Part shown: one piece after another, positions 41,009 to 50,593 of the stretch
How positions within the stretch are numbered: the first letter of the stretch is position 1
How the letters are laid out: every line of letters starts with the position of its first letter
Assembly: GCF_018918125.1 (NCBI RefSeq)
Contig: NZ_JAHLQA010000005.1
Span: 62,001-126,000 of the forward strand
Direction: 5' to 3'
DNA: 64,000 nt
Source of the DNA: Blautia sp. MSJ-19
GTDB taxonomy: Bacteria > Bacillota > Clostridia > Lachnospirales > Lachnospiraceae
The notes under the pieces: model-generated
Databases searched by the model: none
What the model was told of the DNA's origin: nothing
Seen by the model: only the letters and a program-made list of their open reading frames with translations
Made by a program: the position numbers and the translations under genes

Positions 41009-44000
41009 CAGGAATGACAGAGAGAAAAAAACTGCCAATTGGAATCGACATTTTTGAAAAAATGGACAGGGAAGAATTTTACTATGTAGATAAAACGGAA
41101 ATGATTGAAGAACTGTTGAAGAATCGGAGTGAAGTGAATCTGTTCACCCGTCCAAGACGTTTTGGCAAATCCTTAAATATGAGTATGCTGAAGGCATTCT
41201 TTGAAATCGATGGCAATCCTGCATTGTTTGACGGATTAAAGATTTCGGAAAAGAAAGAACTTTGTGAGAAGTATATGGGACAGTTTCCTGTGATTTCTAT
41301 CAGTTTAAAGAGCGTAGAGGGATTGACTTTTGCGGCAACTTGTGCTGCATTAAAAACGGTTATAGGAACAGAAGCATTGAGATTTTATTTTTTGGAAGGA
41401 AGTACTGTTTTATCAGAAAATGATAAGAAAATGTACAGGCAGCTTACAACGGTAGGAACTTCAGAAACCGGACTTTTTGATATGTCAATAGAAGTGCTTA
41501 CATCAAGTCTTAAGATATTGTCATCACTGCTTCGTAAACATTATGGGAAACCGGTCATACTTCTGATTGATGAATACGATGTGCCATTGGATAAGGCATT
41601 TCAGTATGGATATTATGATGAAATGGTATTGTTGATCAGAAATATATTTGGCAATGCATTAAAGACGAATCCGAATCTGTATTTTGCTGTGTTGACAGGC
41701 TGTCTGAGAATTTCGAAAGAAAGTATTTTTACGGGTCTTAATAATCTGAAAGTGCTGACACTTACGGACGTGAGATTTGACGAGTATTTTGGATTTACGG
41801 ATACAGAAGTGAAGGATATGCTGAAATATTATGGCTTATCTGGACATTATGGAGAAGTGAAAGAGTGGTATGACGGATATCGTTTTGGAAATGTGGAAGT
41901 GTATTGTCCGTGGGATGTGATTAATTACTGTGATCTTTTAAAGGCAGATCCAAATGCACTGCCACAGGATTACTGGTCTAATACGAGTGGTAATGCAATG
42001 GTACGCAGGTTTATTGATAAGGCAGACACTCAGACACGTGATGAGATAGAGCGTCTGATCGCTGGCGAGGAGATTGTAAAAGAAATTCACCAGGAATTGA
42101 CATATAATGAACTGGATAGCAGCATCGAAAATCTGTGGAGCGTTCTTTTTACGACCGGATACCTGACACAGCGTGGCCAGGAGGGGAAAAAATATCGTTT
42201 AACAATTCCAAACAATGAAATAAGAGAATTATTTATTTTACAGATCCGGGAATGGTTCCGTGATGTATCCAGAAAAGATGGAGAGACACTGAATCAGTTT
42301 TGTGAGGCATTTCCAGAGCAGAATCCAGAGAAAATAGAAGAAATCTTCAGCGATTACCTGTGGAATACGATCAGCATTCGGGATACTGCGTCTGCAAAAA
42401 AAGAGAACTTTTACCATGGAATCCTTTTGGGACTTCTGGGATATAAGTCAAATTGGCTGGTCAGGTCAAATGCCGAATCAGGAACCGGGTACAGCGATAT
42501 TCTTGTGGAAGTACCAAAGAACCGCACAGGTATTGTCATTGAACTGAAATACGCAGAAGATGGTAATATGGATGCAGCCTGTGAGAAAGCCCTGCAACAG
42601 ATTGAAGAACGAGATTATGCTGCCAGACTGAAAGAGGACGGTATGCGGAATATCATTAAGTATGGAATTGCCTGCTATAAAAAGAACTGTAAAGTAGTGT
42701 TGAGATGAAAACAGTTTTTAGAGGTGAATGGTGAATGAAATTGAGTGGTTATTGAAACCAAAACATGTGAGAGGGTAAAGAATGTATTGTATTTATTCGG
42801 GAAAAGAAATAGGTGAGCAGGATATAGCAGGAATGACAGAGAGAAAAAAACTGCCAATTGGAATCGACATTTTTGAAAAAATGGACAGGGAAGAATTTTA
42901 CTATGTAGATAAAACGGAAATGATTGAAGAACTGTTGAAGAATCGGAGTGAAGTAAACCTTTTCACCCGTCCAAGACGTTTTGGCAAATCTTTAAATATG
43001 AGTATGCTGAAGGCATTCTTTGAAATCGATGGCAATCCTGCATTGTTTGACGGATTAAAGATTTCGAAAAAGAAAGAACTTTGTAAGAAGTATATGGGAC
43101 AGTTTCCGGTGATTTCTATCAGTTTAAAGAGCGTAGAGGGATTGACTTTTGAAAATGCAAAAAAATCTTTGAAGGATATTCTGGGAGAAGAGGCGGGCAG
43201 ATTTTATTTTCTGACACAGAGCAGTAATCTTACAGATGAAGAGAAAAAATCTTACAGAGCATTGATTGGTGTAGATGAGACGGGAGATTTTCGAATGTCT
43301 GATACAGCATTGGAAAAATCTTTGCTGCGTTTGTCATCATTGCTCTGCAAACATTATGGGAAGCCGGTCATACTTCTGATTGATGAATACGATGTGCCAT
43401 TGGATAAGGCATTTCAGTATGGATATTATGATGAAATGGTATTGTTGATCAGAAATATATTTGGCAATGCATTAAAAACGAATCCGAATCTGTATTTTGC
43501 TGTATTGACAGGCTGTCTGAGAATTTCGAAAGAAAGTATTTTTACTGGTCTTAATAATCTGAAAGTGCTGACGCTTACGGACGTGAGATTTGACGAGTAT
43601 TTTGGATTTACGGATACAGAAGTGAAGGATATGCTGAAATATTATGGCTTATCTGAGCATTATGGAGAAGTGAAAGAGTGGTATGATGGATATCGTTTTG
43701 GAAATGTGGAAGTGTATTGTCCGTGGGATGTGATTAATTACTGCGATCTTTTGAAAGCAGATCCAAATGCACTGCCACAGGATTACTGGTCTAATACGAG
43801 TGGTAATGCAATGGTACGCAGGTTTATTGATAAGGCAGACACTCAGACACGCGATGAGATTGAACGTCTGATTGCTGGCGAGGAAATCGTAAAAGAAATT
43901 CACCAGGAATTGACATATAATGAGTTAGATAGCAGCATCGAAAATCTGTGGAGCGTTCTTTTTACGACCGGATACCTGACACAGCATGGCCAGGAGGGGA

Positions 44001-44518
44001 AAAAATATCGCTTAACTATTCCAAACAATGAAATAAGAGAATTATTTATTTTACAGATTCGGGAATGGTTCCGCGATGTATCCAGAAAAGATGGAGAGAC
44101 ACTGAATCAGTTTTGTGAGGCATTTCCAGAGCAGAATCCAGAGAAAATAGAAGAAATCTTCAGCGATTACCTGTGGAATACGATCAGCATTCGGGATACT
44201 GCGTCTGCAAAAAAAGAGAACTTTTACCATGGAATCCTTTTGGGACTTCTGGGATATAAGTCAAACTGGCTTGTCAGGTCAAATGCCGAATCAGGAACCG
44301 GGTACAGCGATATTCTTGTGGAAGTACCAAAGAACCGCACAGGTATTGTCATTGAACTGAAATATGCAGAAGATGGTAATATGGATGCAGCCTGTGAGAA
44401 AGCCCTGCAACAGATTGAAGAACGAGATTATGCTGCCAGACTGAAAGAGGACGGCATGCGGAATATCATTAAGTATGGAATTGCCTGCTATAAAAAGAAC
44501 TGTAAAGTAGTGTTGGCA
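41009..44518 (+). repeat. tandem gene duplication with a divergent internal cassette
   Basis: Segment 41009-42702 is repeated at about 42828-44518. The arms differ at only scattered bases, while 41333-41535 (203 bp) and 43152-43348 (197 bp) are clearly non-identical and encode only distantly similar protein between the Walker A and Walker B regions. Confidence 0.9.
41014..42708 (+). CDS. AAA-ATPase-like protein with C-terminal PD-(D/E)XK nuclease domain, copy 1
   Basis: The 564-residue protein matches the PF09820 plus PDDEXK_9 (PF08011) family that is common in gut Bacteroidetes and Clostridia. A Walker A-like RPRRFGKS lies near residue 47, and Walker B is LLIDEYD near 185. The C-terminal nuclease-like core is YSDILVEV followed by IVIELKYAE, which supplies the Asp...Glu-x-Lys residues. 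The biological role is not established; mobile-element or defence functions have been suggested on context. GGAGGTG places the start at 41014. A second copy follows directly, nearly identical except for one internal stretch. Confidence 0.88.
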   Translation: MTERKKLPIGIDIFEKMDREEFYYVDKTEMIEELLKNRSEVNLFTRPRRFGKSLNMSMLKAFFEIDGNPALFDGLKISEKKELCEKYMGQFPVISISLKSVEGLTFAATCAALKTVIGTEALRFYFLEGSTVLSENDKKMYRQLTTVGTSETGLFDMSIEVLTSSLKILSSLLRKHYGKPVILLIDEYDVPLDKAFQYGYYDEMVLLIRNIFGNALKTNPNLYFAVLTGCLRISKESIFTGLNNLKVLTLTDVRFDEYFGFTDTEVKDMLKYYGLSGHYGEVKEWYDGYRFGNVEVYCPWDVINYCDLLKADPNALPQDYWSNTSGNAMVRRFIDKADTQTRDEIERLIAGEEIVKEIHQELTYNELDSSIENLWSVLFTTGYLTQRGQEGKKYRLTIPNNEIRELFILQIREWFRDVSRKDGETLNQFCEAFPEQNPEKIEEIFSDYLWNTISIRDTASAKKENFYHGILLGLLGYKSNWLVRSNAESGTGYSDILVEVPKNRTGIVIELKYAEDGNMDAACEKALQQIEERDYAARLKEDGMRNIIKYGIACYKKNCKVVLR

Positions 44519-44524
44519 AAATAA
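42782..44524 (+). CDS. AAA-ATPase-like protein with C-terminal PD-(D/E)XK nuclease domain, copy 2
   Basis: The protein has 580 residues from ATG 42782, or 563 from the ATG at 42833 that corresponds to the copy 1 start. The upstream start has a GAGAGGG site and would add MYCIYSGKEIGEQDIAG, which looks like half of a zinc-ribbon opening. The same RPRRFGKS, LLIDEYD and IVIELKYAE motifs are intact. DNA identity to copy 1 is very high from about 42828 to 44518, but 43152-43348 is replaced by a divergent segment. The extreme C-terminus also differs (AK against R). Confidence 0.86.
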   Translation: MYCIYSGKEIGEQDIAGMTERKKLPIGIDIFEKMDREEFYYVDKTEMIEELLKNRSEVNLFTRPRRFGKSLNMSMLKAFFEIDGNPALFDGLKISKKKELCKKYMGQFPVISISLKSVEGLTFENAKKSLKDILGEEAGRFYFLTQSSNLTDEEKKSYRALIGVDETGDFRMSDTALEKSLLRLSSLLCKHYGKPVILLIDEYDVPLDKAFQYGYYDEMVLLIRNIFGNALKTNPNLYFAVLTGCLRISKESIFTGLNNLKVLTLTDVRFDEYFGFTDTEVKDMLKYYGLSEHYGEVKEWYDGYRFGNVEVYCPWDVINYCDLLKADPNALPQDYWSNTSGNAMVRRFIDKADTQTRDEIERLIAGEEIVKEIHQELTYNELDSSIENLWSVLFTTGYLTQHGQEGKKYRLTIPNNEIRELFILQIREWFRDVSRKDGETLNQFCEAFPEQNPEKIEEIFSDYLWNTISIRDTASAKKENFYHGILLGLLGYKSNWLVRSNAESGTGYSDILVEVPKNRTGIVIELKYAEDGNMDAACEKALQQIEERDYAARLKEDGMRNIIKYGIACYKKNCKVVLAK

Positions 44525-44615
44525 TCTAATAAAAAATAAGCAGGAAACGTATACGGTAAACTTCCGTACTATTTTAACTTTAAGCCGCCGTTTCCACGGC
44601 AAGGAGGAAGAGGGC

Positions 44616-47600
44616 ATGAATCTGTCAGTTGACTGGAAAGTATTTGAATATAAGTTTTCCGCGAATACGCGAGCTGCGTTTGAAGAGCTCGCGTATATTC
44701 TTTTTTGTTATGAATTTAAGCAGAACTATGGAATTTTTCGATACCGCAATCAACCGTATATTGAAACACAGCCGGTGGACACCGGTGATGGACATAAGGT
44801 TGGATTTCAGGCGAAATATTATGATGCGGGTACTTCTGTGGCATCAAAAGAGGCAGAGCTTGAAGCCGCAATTGAGGGTGCATGGAGAAAATATGAAGGA
44901 CTTGACCGTTTGATTTTTTATATAAATAAAGAATTCTCTGCGAGCAGCAGTAAAGAAAAAGAAAAACCGGAATATCAGGTGCGTATTGAAAAATACGGAA
45001 GGGATCGCGGTATTGAAATCGAATGGAGAGTGCAGAGTCATCTGGAAAAGATGCTGCTTCTTGAAGAATTCAGCTATGTGAGAGACCGGTATTTTAATCC
45101 GGAGCCAGGACTTGACCGGTTTTATGAAGATATTATGAGTCGCAAAAACTCTGTCTTGCGACATATTCATTCTGCGATAAGATATGGGGATAAAGAGGTG
45201 AAAGTCCCTCAGAATTACCAGAAACTTATGGATTTTCAGGAATCAGACGAGCAGGTACTGATTCTGTATGGGGATGCCGGTACCGGAAAATCTGCGGTAA
45301 TAAAAGAATTCCTCATGGAAAAGGATGAACATGCAAAAGACGAAATAGCGTTGGTGTTTTCGGCAGGAGATCTGGATGTAAAAGACGAAACTTTGTTTCT
45401 GAAAGATCCGAATTACCGTCTGAAAGATCTGTTTGGATTATACAAAAATGAAAAATACAGATTATGTGTCATAGATTCTGCAGAGAAATACAGCACCGCA
45501 AGATATCCTCAGGTGTTTGAGTCTATTTTGCATCAGTTTTTAGATCATGGCTGGAAAGTGATTCTGACCATCCGGACATTTTATAAAGACAGTTTCTGCC
45601 ATCTGCTTCTGGAAAATTATACATACAGTGAACACGAGATTTTGAAGTTGGAGAAGAACGTACTGTCTGAATTGAGTACGCAGTATCAGTTTCTATTGCC
45701 GGCGGATGCAAAACTGCAGGAATTGTTGTGTAAGTTGTTTTATTTGAATTTGTACTTGAATCTGAGACCTAAGGCCAAAGATGCGGAGATGAATGTGACA
45801 CTGTTCCGAGAGGAAATCTGGAGTCAGGTTATTCGCAGGAATTCTGAACAATATGACAATCTGCCGGCCAAAAGAGAGGCATTTATTGAGCATATGGTCC
45901 GCGATATGCTTTTACATGAAAGATATACCTATTTGATTAAGGCTACAGACGATGCAAAAGCAGTTGAAGCATTGGAAGCCAGTGGGATTATCGCACCATA
46001 TCAGGAAAACAGGGAAGCCTGGATGATGGGGCATGATGTATACGAAGAAATTGTATCCAATCACATGTTTACGAGACGGCTCAAATATGAAGAATGTTCC
46101 GGCAAGATGTTTTTTGATGGTCTGGGAGATTCGCTGAGAGGAAGAAAAATGTACCGGACCTGGCTGGAAATGCAGCTGGCGGACAGCGACAACGACATGC
46201 TGGAATTTCTGACAGATATTTTGCAGGATGAGGATCTGGGACAGGAGTGGAAGGATGAAACGCTGATCGCACTGATGAATTCCGAAAGTGATGAGGCAGA
46301 GTCTGTCTTGCATATATTGTTAAGCCAGCCGGAAGACAGATTTTTTACCAGAATCCTTTTTATGTTAAACACGGCATGTAAAGGCGGAATCAATCCCGGA
46401 CTTCTGGAACTGCTTCATAAACAGGAAGAAACAGGAATCAGCCGGTACAGGTTTACACGTCCGAGTGGACCGGCATGGAAAACGCTTTTGCGATATATTT
46501 ATGAAAATCGGAACTGGATTCCCTGGTCGGAAGAAAATATACCGGTGGTGACGGAGGCTTTAGATGTATGGACACAGGCAGAACGAAGAGGAGAAACAAC
46601 GAGGGCAGCCGGTTTGACGGCATTGTATCTGAGAAAGAAAATATATGAAGAAACTTCACGCAAATATCAACTGGAAAACAATGCTGCCTATAAAAAACTG
46701 GATCAGATCATTCTGAATGCGGCAATGGAGATAAAAGAAGAACTGAAAGAAATTTTTGAGGAAGTACTCAGAGAAGAGGCATTTGATCACAGAACAGAAT
46801 ATGCTTCCCTGATTGAAAAGGCGGCATCAAACGTAGTGGAATGTGGAATGATAGGCACTGCCCTTCCGGAACTGCTGGCAGAACTGCTGAGTGGTTATTG
46901 GAAGGAGCAGAATCCGGAAAATATGTGGGAAACGACAGGGCTTGAATCGCATTTTGGGCTCAAAGCACATCTTAACTATTATCCGGATAGTGCATTACAG
47001 ACACCTGTATATTCTCTGCTGCATGCCGCACCAGAAACAGGCCTTCAGTTTATTGTAGATCTGTTAAATTATGCATCGGAGTGTTATCGGGATTCTTCGC
47101 GGGCAAAGCGAGACGGTGATTGTCAGGAGATTGAAATTATCTTTTCTGAAACGGAAAAAGTAAAACAGATCTGCAGTGAGAGACTCTGGAAAATGTATCG
47201 GGGAACTATGCCAAATCCGAATGTGCTGGAATGCGTGTTGATGGCATTAGAAAAAAGATTGCTGGAAGTTGCAAAAAATTTCCCGGAAATAGTTATAAAA
47301 CAGCATTGTATGTTTTTGCTGAAAAACAGTAATAATGTGGCGGTCACAGCGACAGTGCTGAGCATTGTAGAAGCTTATCCGGAAAAATTGTTTGATATAA
47401 GCTGTATTTTGCTTAAGACAAAAGAAATTTTTCATTATGATATTAAGCGGCAGGTATACGATCAAAGTATGAAGCCAATGAGGGGCTGGCTGCCGGGAAC
47501 AGAGGTATTTAAGGAAGAACGAAGGACAAGCGATAAGCTGGAGTTTCGAAAAATAAGCTTTGAACAGGTAATCATGGGATATCAGATAAAAAGTGACGGG

Positions 47601-49292
47601 CTGTCAAAAAGTGAATTTAACTGCCGCATGGATACGTTGTATGAGGCGATTGATCAGACAACGAAAGATAGTGAAAACTGGAATCCGGATTACAGATATG
47701 CATATTATCGGATGGACCTCAGACAGTATCACGGGGAACCGGAGATTATTGAAAGAGAAAACCAGAAATATCTGGGTTTGAAAGTCTGTATGCCTGATGA
47801 ACTGGTAGAATTAAGTAAAAATGTGGAGAAAAAAAGAGAACAGATATATGGACATATGGAATTAAATCTCTGGTCCTGGGCACGATATGAAAAGAAAACG
47901 GAGAATTACCAAAAATATACAAAATATGAAGACCATCCTGAGAATGCATATGTAGAGATGCAGGAAATTTTGAAAAATGAAAACCACATATCTGATTTCA
48001 TGGATCTGTCAGCGGCAATTTATACCTGTGTGGTGCTTTTACGTGATTTTAATGAAAATCTTTCAACAGAAGAACTTACTTACTGTAAGGCAGTTATACA
48101 GGTGGTAAGCACAGAGACCCTCGTATCTGAAAAGGAATATGCATTTGGGGATGCAGCAAAAATGGTAGTTCCGGAGCTGACAAAAATGATTTCCTGTGAA
48201 GATTTGTCAGCAGACTGGGAGAACCCTATGTTTCTGCTGCTGGGAACATTGCTGGGGCATGGAGGAGACTGGAAAATCCTTCCATCCTGTGTTGCGGAAA
48301 TCCTGTGGGTGCAGGATCGACAGGCAGCATGGAAAATTCTGTTTACTTATGTCCATCTATATCCGATATACCGAAAAAATTATCAGAAGTATGAGAGAAA
48401 GGATCGGTTGGAGACATTTCTTGAAGAAAATAAGAACCTCATAGAAAAGGACTTTGCGGAAGAAATAGAAGCGATTGATCAGATAAATACAGACACCCTC
48501 TCATTTAACCAGTTGTTGTTTTTTCATGAATTATTGAATAAAGAGGATGAGGGTAACTTCGCATTTGTAATAAGAACAGGGCAGAAAATCTGGGGAAGAA
48601 TATTTGATAAAGATACAAAAGAAACAGGAGTACGCAGAAATTATCAACAAGAACGTGCGTATGTGGGATGGCTGGCGGACTATGCATTAGATTTGTCGCC
48701 TGACAACCAGAGTAAACTTGTCCGGAACCTGATGCCATGTATTTGTATGAAAGACACATTTGCCAGCTGGATCTGGGAGATGACTGACTGTGAAGTGCAG
48801 AGACCGAGATATGCGGCATTCTGGAATATGTGGAAGTTGCTTCAGCCGTATATCTTCAGAGCACAGGACACAAAAGTCATAAAAAATTATCTTATGGCAA
48901 ATGGTATACGGGCGGAGAAGAGTACCTCTTGGGATTCCCTGAAACATGAAAGGGCAAACTTTTACAGAATGGCAGCAGTTAAAATCGGTGCTCATCCGGC
49001 AACCTTATATTCGGTTTCTTATGTGTTGAATTCAATAGGAAAAGACATGTTTTCGAAAGAGGGACTGGAATGGCTGTATACCATCATAAGTTCCAATTCG
49101 CATCTGGGCAAGGCAGTGTTGCCCAATAATACACAGTATTATATAGAAGAATACATGAATGACCTGATCAAAAGAGAAAAGTTTACATTGCGGACAGATG
49201 AACGCAGACGCAAAAAGGTAATGGCTGTTCTGAATTTTCTTGTAAGCAGAGGATCCACAATGGGTTTTCTGATGCGGGAAGAAATCATATAA
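44616..49292 (+). CDS. large nuclease-STAND-like NTPase, candidate antiviral protein
   Basis: The 1558-residue protein has an N-terminal domain (about 1-150) with a restriction-endonuclease-like pattern: Glu24, an Asp55/Asp58 region and Q65-A-K67 (VGFQAKYYD). This is followed by a P-loop NTPase with Walker A GDAGTGKS at 219-226, Walker B LCVIDSAE at 283-290 and a conserved Arg320 in ILTIRTFYKDSF. The remaining 1100 residues are helical and rich in Trp, Leu and Glu, and look like a repeat sensor region. This order (nuclease, STAND NTPase, long helical C-terminus) is that of Avs-type STAND defence proteins and related systems. The assignment to Avs is an inference, not a family match. AAGGAGG precedes the start, and the gene follows the duplicated AAA-nuclease genes by 91 bases. 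Confidence 0.65.
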   Translation: MNLSVDWKVFEYKFSANTRAAFEELAYILFCYEFKQNYGIFRYRNQPYIETQPVDTGDGHKVGFQAKYYDAGTSVASKEAELEAAIEGAWRKYEGLDRLIFYINKEFSASSSKEKEKPEYQVRIEKYGRDRGIEIEWRVQSHLEKMLLLEEFSYVRDRYFNPEPGLDRFYEDIMSRKNSVLRHIHSAIRYGDKEVKVPQNYQKLMDFQESDEQVLILYGDAGTGKSAVIKEFLMEKDEHAKDEIALVFSAGDLDVKDETLFLKDPNYRLKDLFGLYKNEKYRLCVIDSAEKYSTARYPQVFESILHQFLDHGWKVILTIRTFYKDSFCHLLLENYTYSEHEILKLEKNVLSELSTQYQFLLPADAKLQELLCKLFYLNLYLNLRPKAKDAEMNVTLFREEIWSQVIRRNSEQYDNLPAKREAFIEHMVRDMLLHERYTYLIKATDDAKAVEALEASGIIAPYQENREAWMMGHDVYEEIVSNHMFTRRLKYEECSGKMFFDGLGDSLRGRKMYRTWLEMQLADSDNDMLEFLTDILQDEDLGQEWKDETLIALMNSESDEAESVLHILLSQPEDRFFTRILFMLNTACKGGINPGLLELLHKQEETGISRYRFTRPSGPAWKTLLRYIYENRNWIPWSEENIPVVTEALDVWTQAERRGETTRAAGLTALYLRKKIYEETSRKYQLENNAAYKKLDQIILNAAMEIKEELKEIFEEVLREEAFDHRTEYASLIEKAASNVVECGMIGTALPELLAELLSGYWKEQNPENMWETTGLESHFGLKAHLNYYPDSALQTPVYSLLHAAPETGLQFIVDLLNYASECYRDSSRAKRDGDCQEIEIIFSETEKVKQICSERLWKMYRGTMPNPNVLECVLMALEKRLLEVAKNFPEIVIKQHCMFLLKNSNNVAVTATVLSIVEAYPEKLFDISCILLKTKEIFHYDIKRQVYDQSMKPMRGWLPGTEVFKEERRTSDKLEFRKISFEQVIMGYQIKSDGLSKSEFNCRMDTLYEAIDQTTKDSENWNPDYRYAYYRMDLRQYHGEPEIIERENQKYLGLKVCMPDELVELSKNVEKKREQIYGHMELNLWSWARYEKKTENYQKYTKYEDHPENAYVEMQEILKNENHISDFMDLSAAIYTCVVLLRDFNENLSTEELTYCKAVIQVVSTETLVSEKEYAFGDAAKMVVPELTKMISCEDLSADWENPMFLLLGTLLGHGGDWKILPSCVAEILWVQDRQAAWKILFTYVHLYPIYRKNYQKYERKDRLETFLEENKNLIEKDFAEEIEAIDQINTDTLSFNQLLFFHELLNKEDEGNFAFVIRTGQKIWGRIFDKDTKETGVRRNYQQERAYVGWLADYALDLSPDNQSKLVRNLMPCICMKDTFASWIWEMTDCEVQRPRYAAFWNMWKLLQPYIFRAQDTKVIKNYLMANGIRAEKSTSWDSLKHERANFYRMAAVKIGAHPATLYSVSYVLNSIGKDMFSKEGLEWLYTIISSNSHLGKAVLPNNTQYYIEEYMNDLIKREKFTLRTDERRRKKVMAVLNFLVSRGSTMGFLMREEII

Positions 49293-49298
49293 AACGCA

Positions 49299-49326
49299 AG
49301 GGGCACTTCCATCATGGAATGCCCCT
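49299..49326. terminator. bidirectional terminator between convergent genes
   Basis: AGGGGCA pairs with TGCCCCT and the inner TTCCA with TGGAA, with one bulged C and a 3-base loop. A-rich sequence lies on the left and CAAATTTTC on the right. It sits in the 42-base gap between the STAND-like gene and the minus-strand FliB-like gene. Confidence 0.75.
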
Positions 49327-49334
49327 CAAATTTT

Positions 49335-50507
49335 CTATATGATCAGCAGATTCTCAAACCGAAAGATCTCTGCCTCATCCATCAGCCGCTCCATCTCATT
49401 CAGGTTCGGATCCGAATGCTCCAGCTCACGGGAGAAGCGGTAACAGATGGAAACCATCTCCTCAAATGAAAACTTCCGGTCATTTCGCAGAAAAGTGCCA
49501 ACTGCAAGTTCGTGGATTATAAAAGTACAGATCACCGCCATTTTGACTTTGGCAAAGATCCGGTCATCATAAACGGCACCGCAGAAGTATGTATAGATCC
49601 AGTAAAGCAAAAGCTGCTCCTCCTGAATCGACCAGGCGGGATAAGCTGCTTCGAATTCCCTGTAAACCGCCAGCAGATCTGCATCATTTTTGCAGGAAGT
49701 ATAAAGAGGAGTCAGTGTATCCTGGAGATATGCATGCCAGCCCGGACGCAGAACCTCCATCTGAGGAATGACCGTCTTCCAGATATGCTTATACAGAACA
49801 AGAAGAATACGGTCGTTACGATCAGCAGTTTCTGCATTGCCTGTGCTCCATGCAGAAATCTTTTCCTGAAAACGATCTCCAAATCCGGAATTCAGATGGC
49901 GCTGTCGGATATCCTCCCACTGAAACAGTTCATTTTTATCCAGACTCAGCTGGAAGTCATGTGTGCAGGCCAGGAGTTTCTGGCGTCGCAGCTTTACAGG
50001 GACAGACCGGTTCTGAAGGATTGTGAAAAGATACTCTCTGGTGTCCATAAGTGCAGTGAACAGCAGATAATCGAAATCATCATATGTTTCTTCTGGAGCC
50101 GGAACTTCTCTGGTCACGAAGGTGAGTTTTTCGTTGTGAGAAAGAAAGATCCTTGCAGCTTCCGGGCAGGAAAGTGACAGGGAATACTCGCGAAGCCCCT
50201 CAAACTCTTCAATATGTCTTGGATATTTGCGGCAGGTATCACAGAGCATGTCCTGTCCGGCCTCGCTGTACATGTCACAGAGATTTTCCTCGTTTAAAAA
50301 GGCACAGCGGTGGTCATACTGTCTGAAAGACTGTTCTTTCCAGTCAATGTCGTTGTGCAGGCGGTTGCGGAACACACCTTTGTATCTGTGGTATTTTTTC
50401 AGGCTTCTGTCATCGATCATGATCTGCCATCCGGCACAGCAGGTATCCGGACAGGCTCCTGCAATGCAGGAAAATTCTTTATAAAAAACAGGTTTTGTAA
50501 TCTGCAT
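49335..50507 (-). CDS. fliB: FliB-like flagellin lysine N-methylase family protein
   Basis: The 390-residue protein carries the N-terminal cysteine motif of the FliB/YkgJ group: CIAGACPDTCCAGW near residues 13-26, then CAF, CDMY, CDTCRKYPRH and a later SCPEAAR. These probably bind a metal or iron-sulfur cluster. The best-known member methylates lysines of flagellin, but no flagellar gene occurs in this window and many homologues are found in non-motile Clostridia, so another protein substrate is possible. AAGGAG precedes the ATG on the minus strand, and a promoter lies 44 bases upstream. It is the only minus-strand gene in the window. Confidence 0.8.
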   Translation of the reverse strand: MQITKPVFYKEFSCIAGACPDTCCAGWQIMIDDRSLKKYHRYKGVFRNRLHNDIDWKEQSFRQYDHRCAFLNEENLCDMYSEAGQDMLCDTCRKYPRHIEEFEGLREYSLSLSCPEAARIFLSHNEKLTFVTREVPAPEETYDDFDYLLFTALMDTREYLFTILQNRSVPVKLRRQKLLACTHDFQLSLDKNELFQWEDIRQRHLNSGFGDRFQEKISAWSTGNAETADRNDRILLVLYKHIWKTVIPQMEVLRPGWHAYLQDTLTPLYTSCKNDADLLAVYREFEAAYPAWSIQEEQLLLYWIYTYFCGAVYDDRIFAKVKMAVICTFIIHELAVGTFLRNDRKFSFEEMVSICYRFSRELEHSDPNLNEMERLMDEAEIFRFENLLII

Positions 50508-50550
50508 GTCTTGTTCTCCTTGTTATAATGTGCGATAATGCTCAGCAGAA

Positions 50551-50579
50551 AGTATAACATTTTGAAGAACAAACTACAA
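50551..50579 (-). promoter_or_regulatory. promoter of the FliB-like gene
   Basis: On the minus strand, TTGTAG (plus-strand 50574-50579) and TATACT (50551-50556) are 17 bases apart. A weaker plus-strand pair for the antiporter (TTGTTC at 50511 and GATAAT at 50534, also 17 apart) lies in the same divergent region. Confidence 0.6.
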
Positions 50580-50593
50580 CAACAGGAGGCTTT

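Noticed and set aside
42782-42832. Zinc-ribbon domain at the N-terminus of the second AAA-nuclease copy
   Set aside because: Only the opening residues resemble one; the partner cysteines are missing, and copy 1 lacks the extension.
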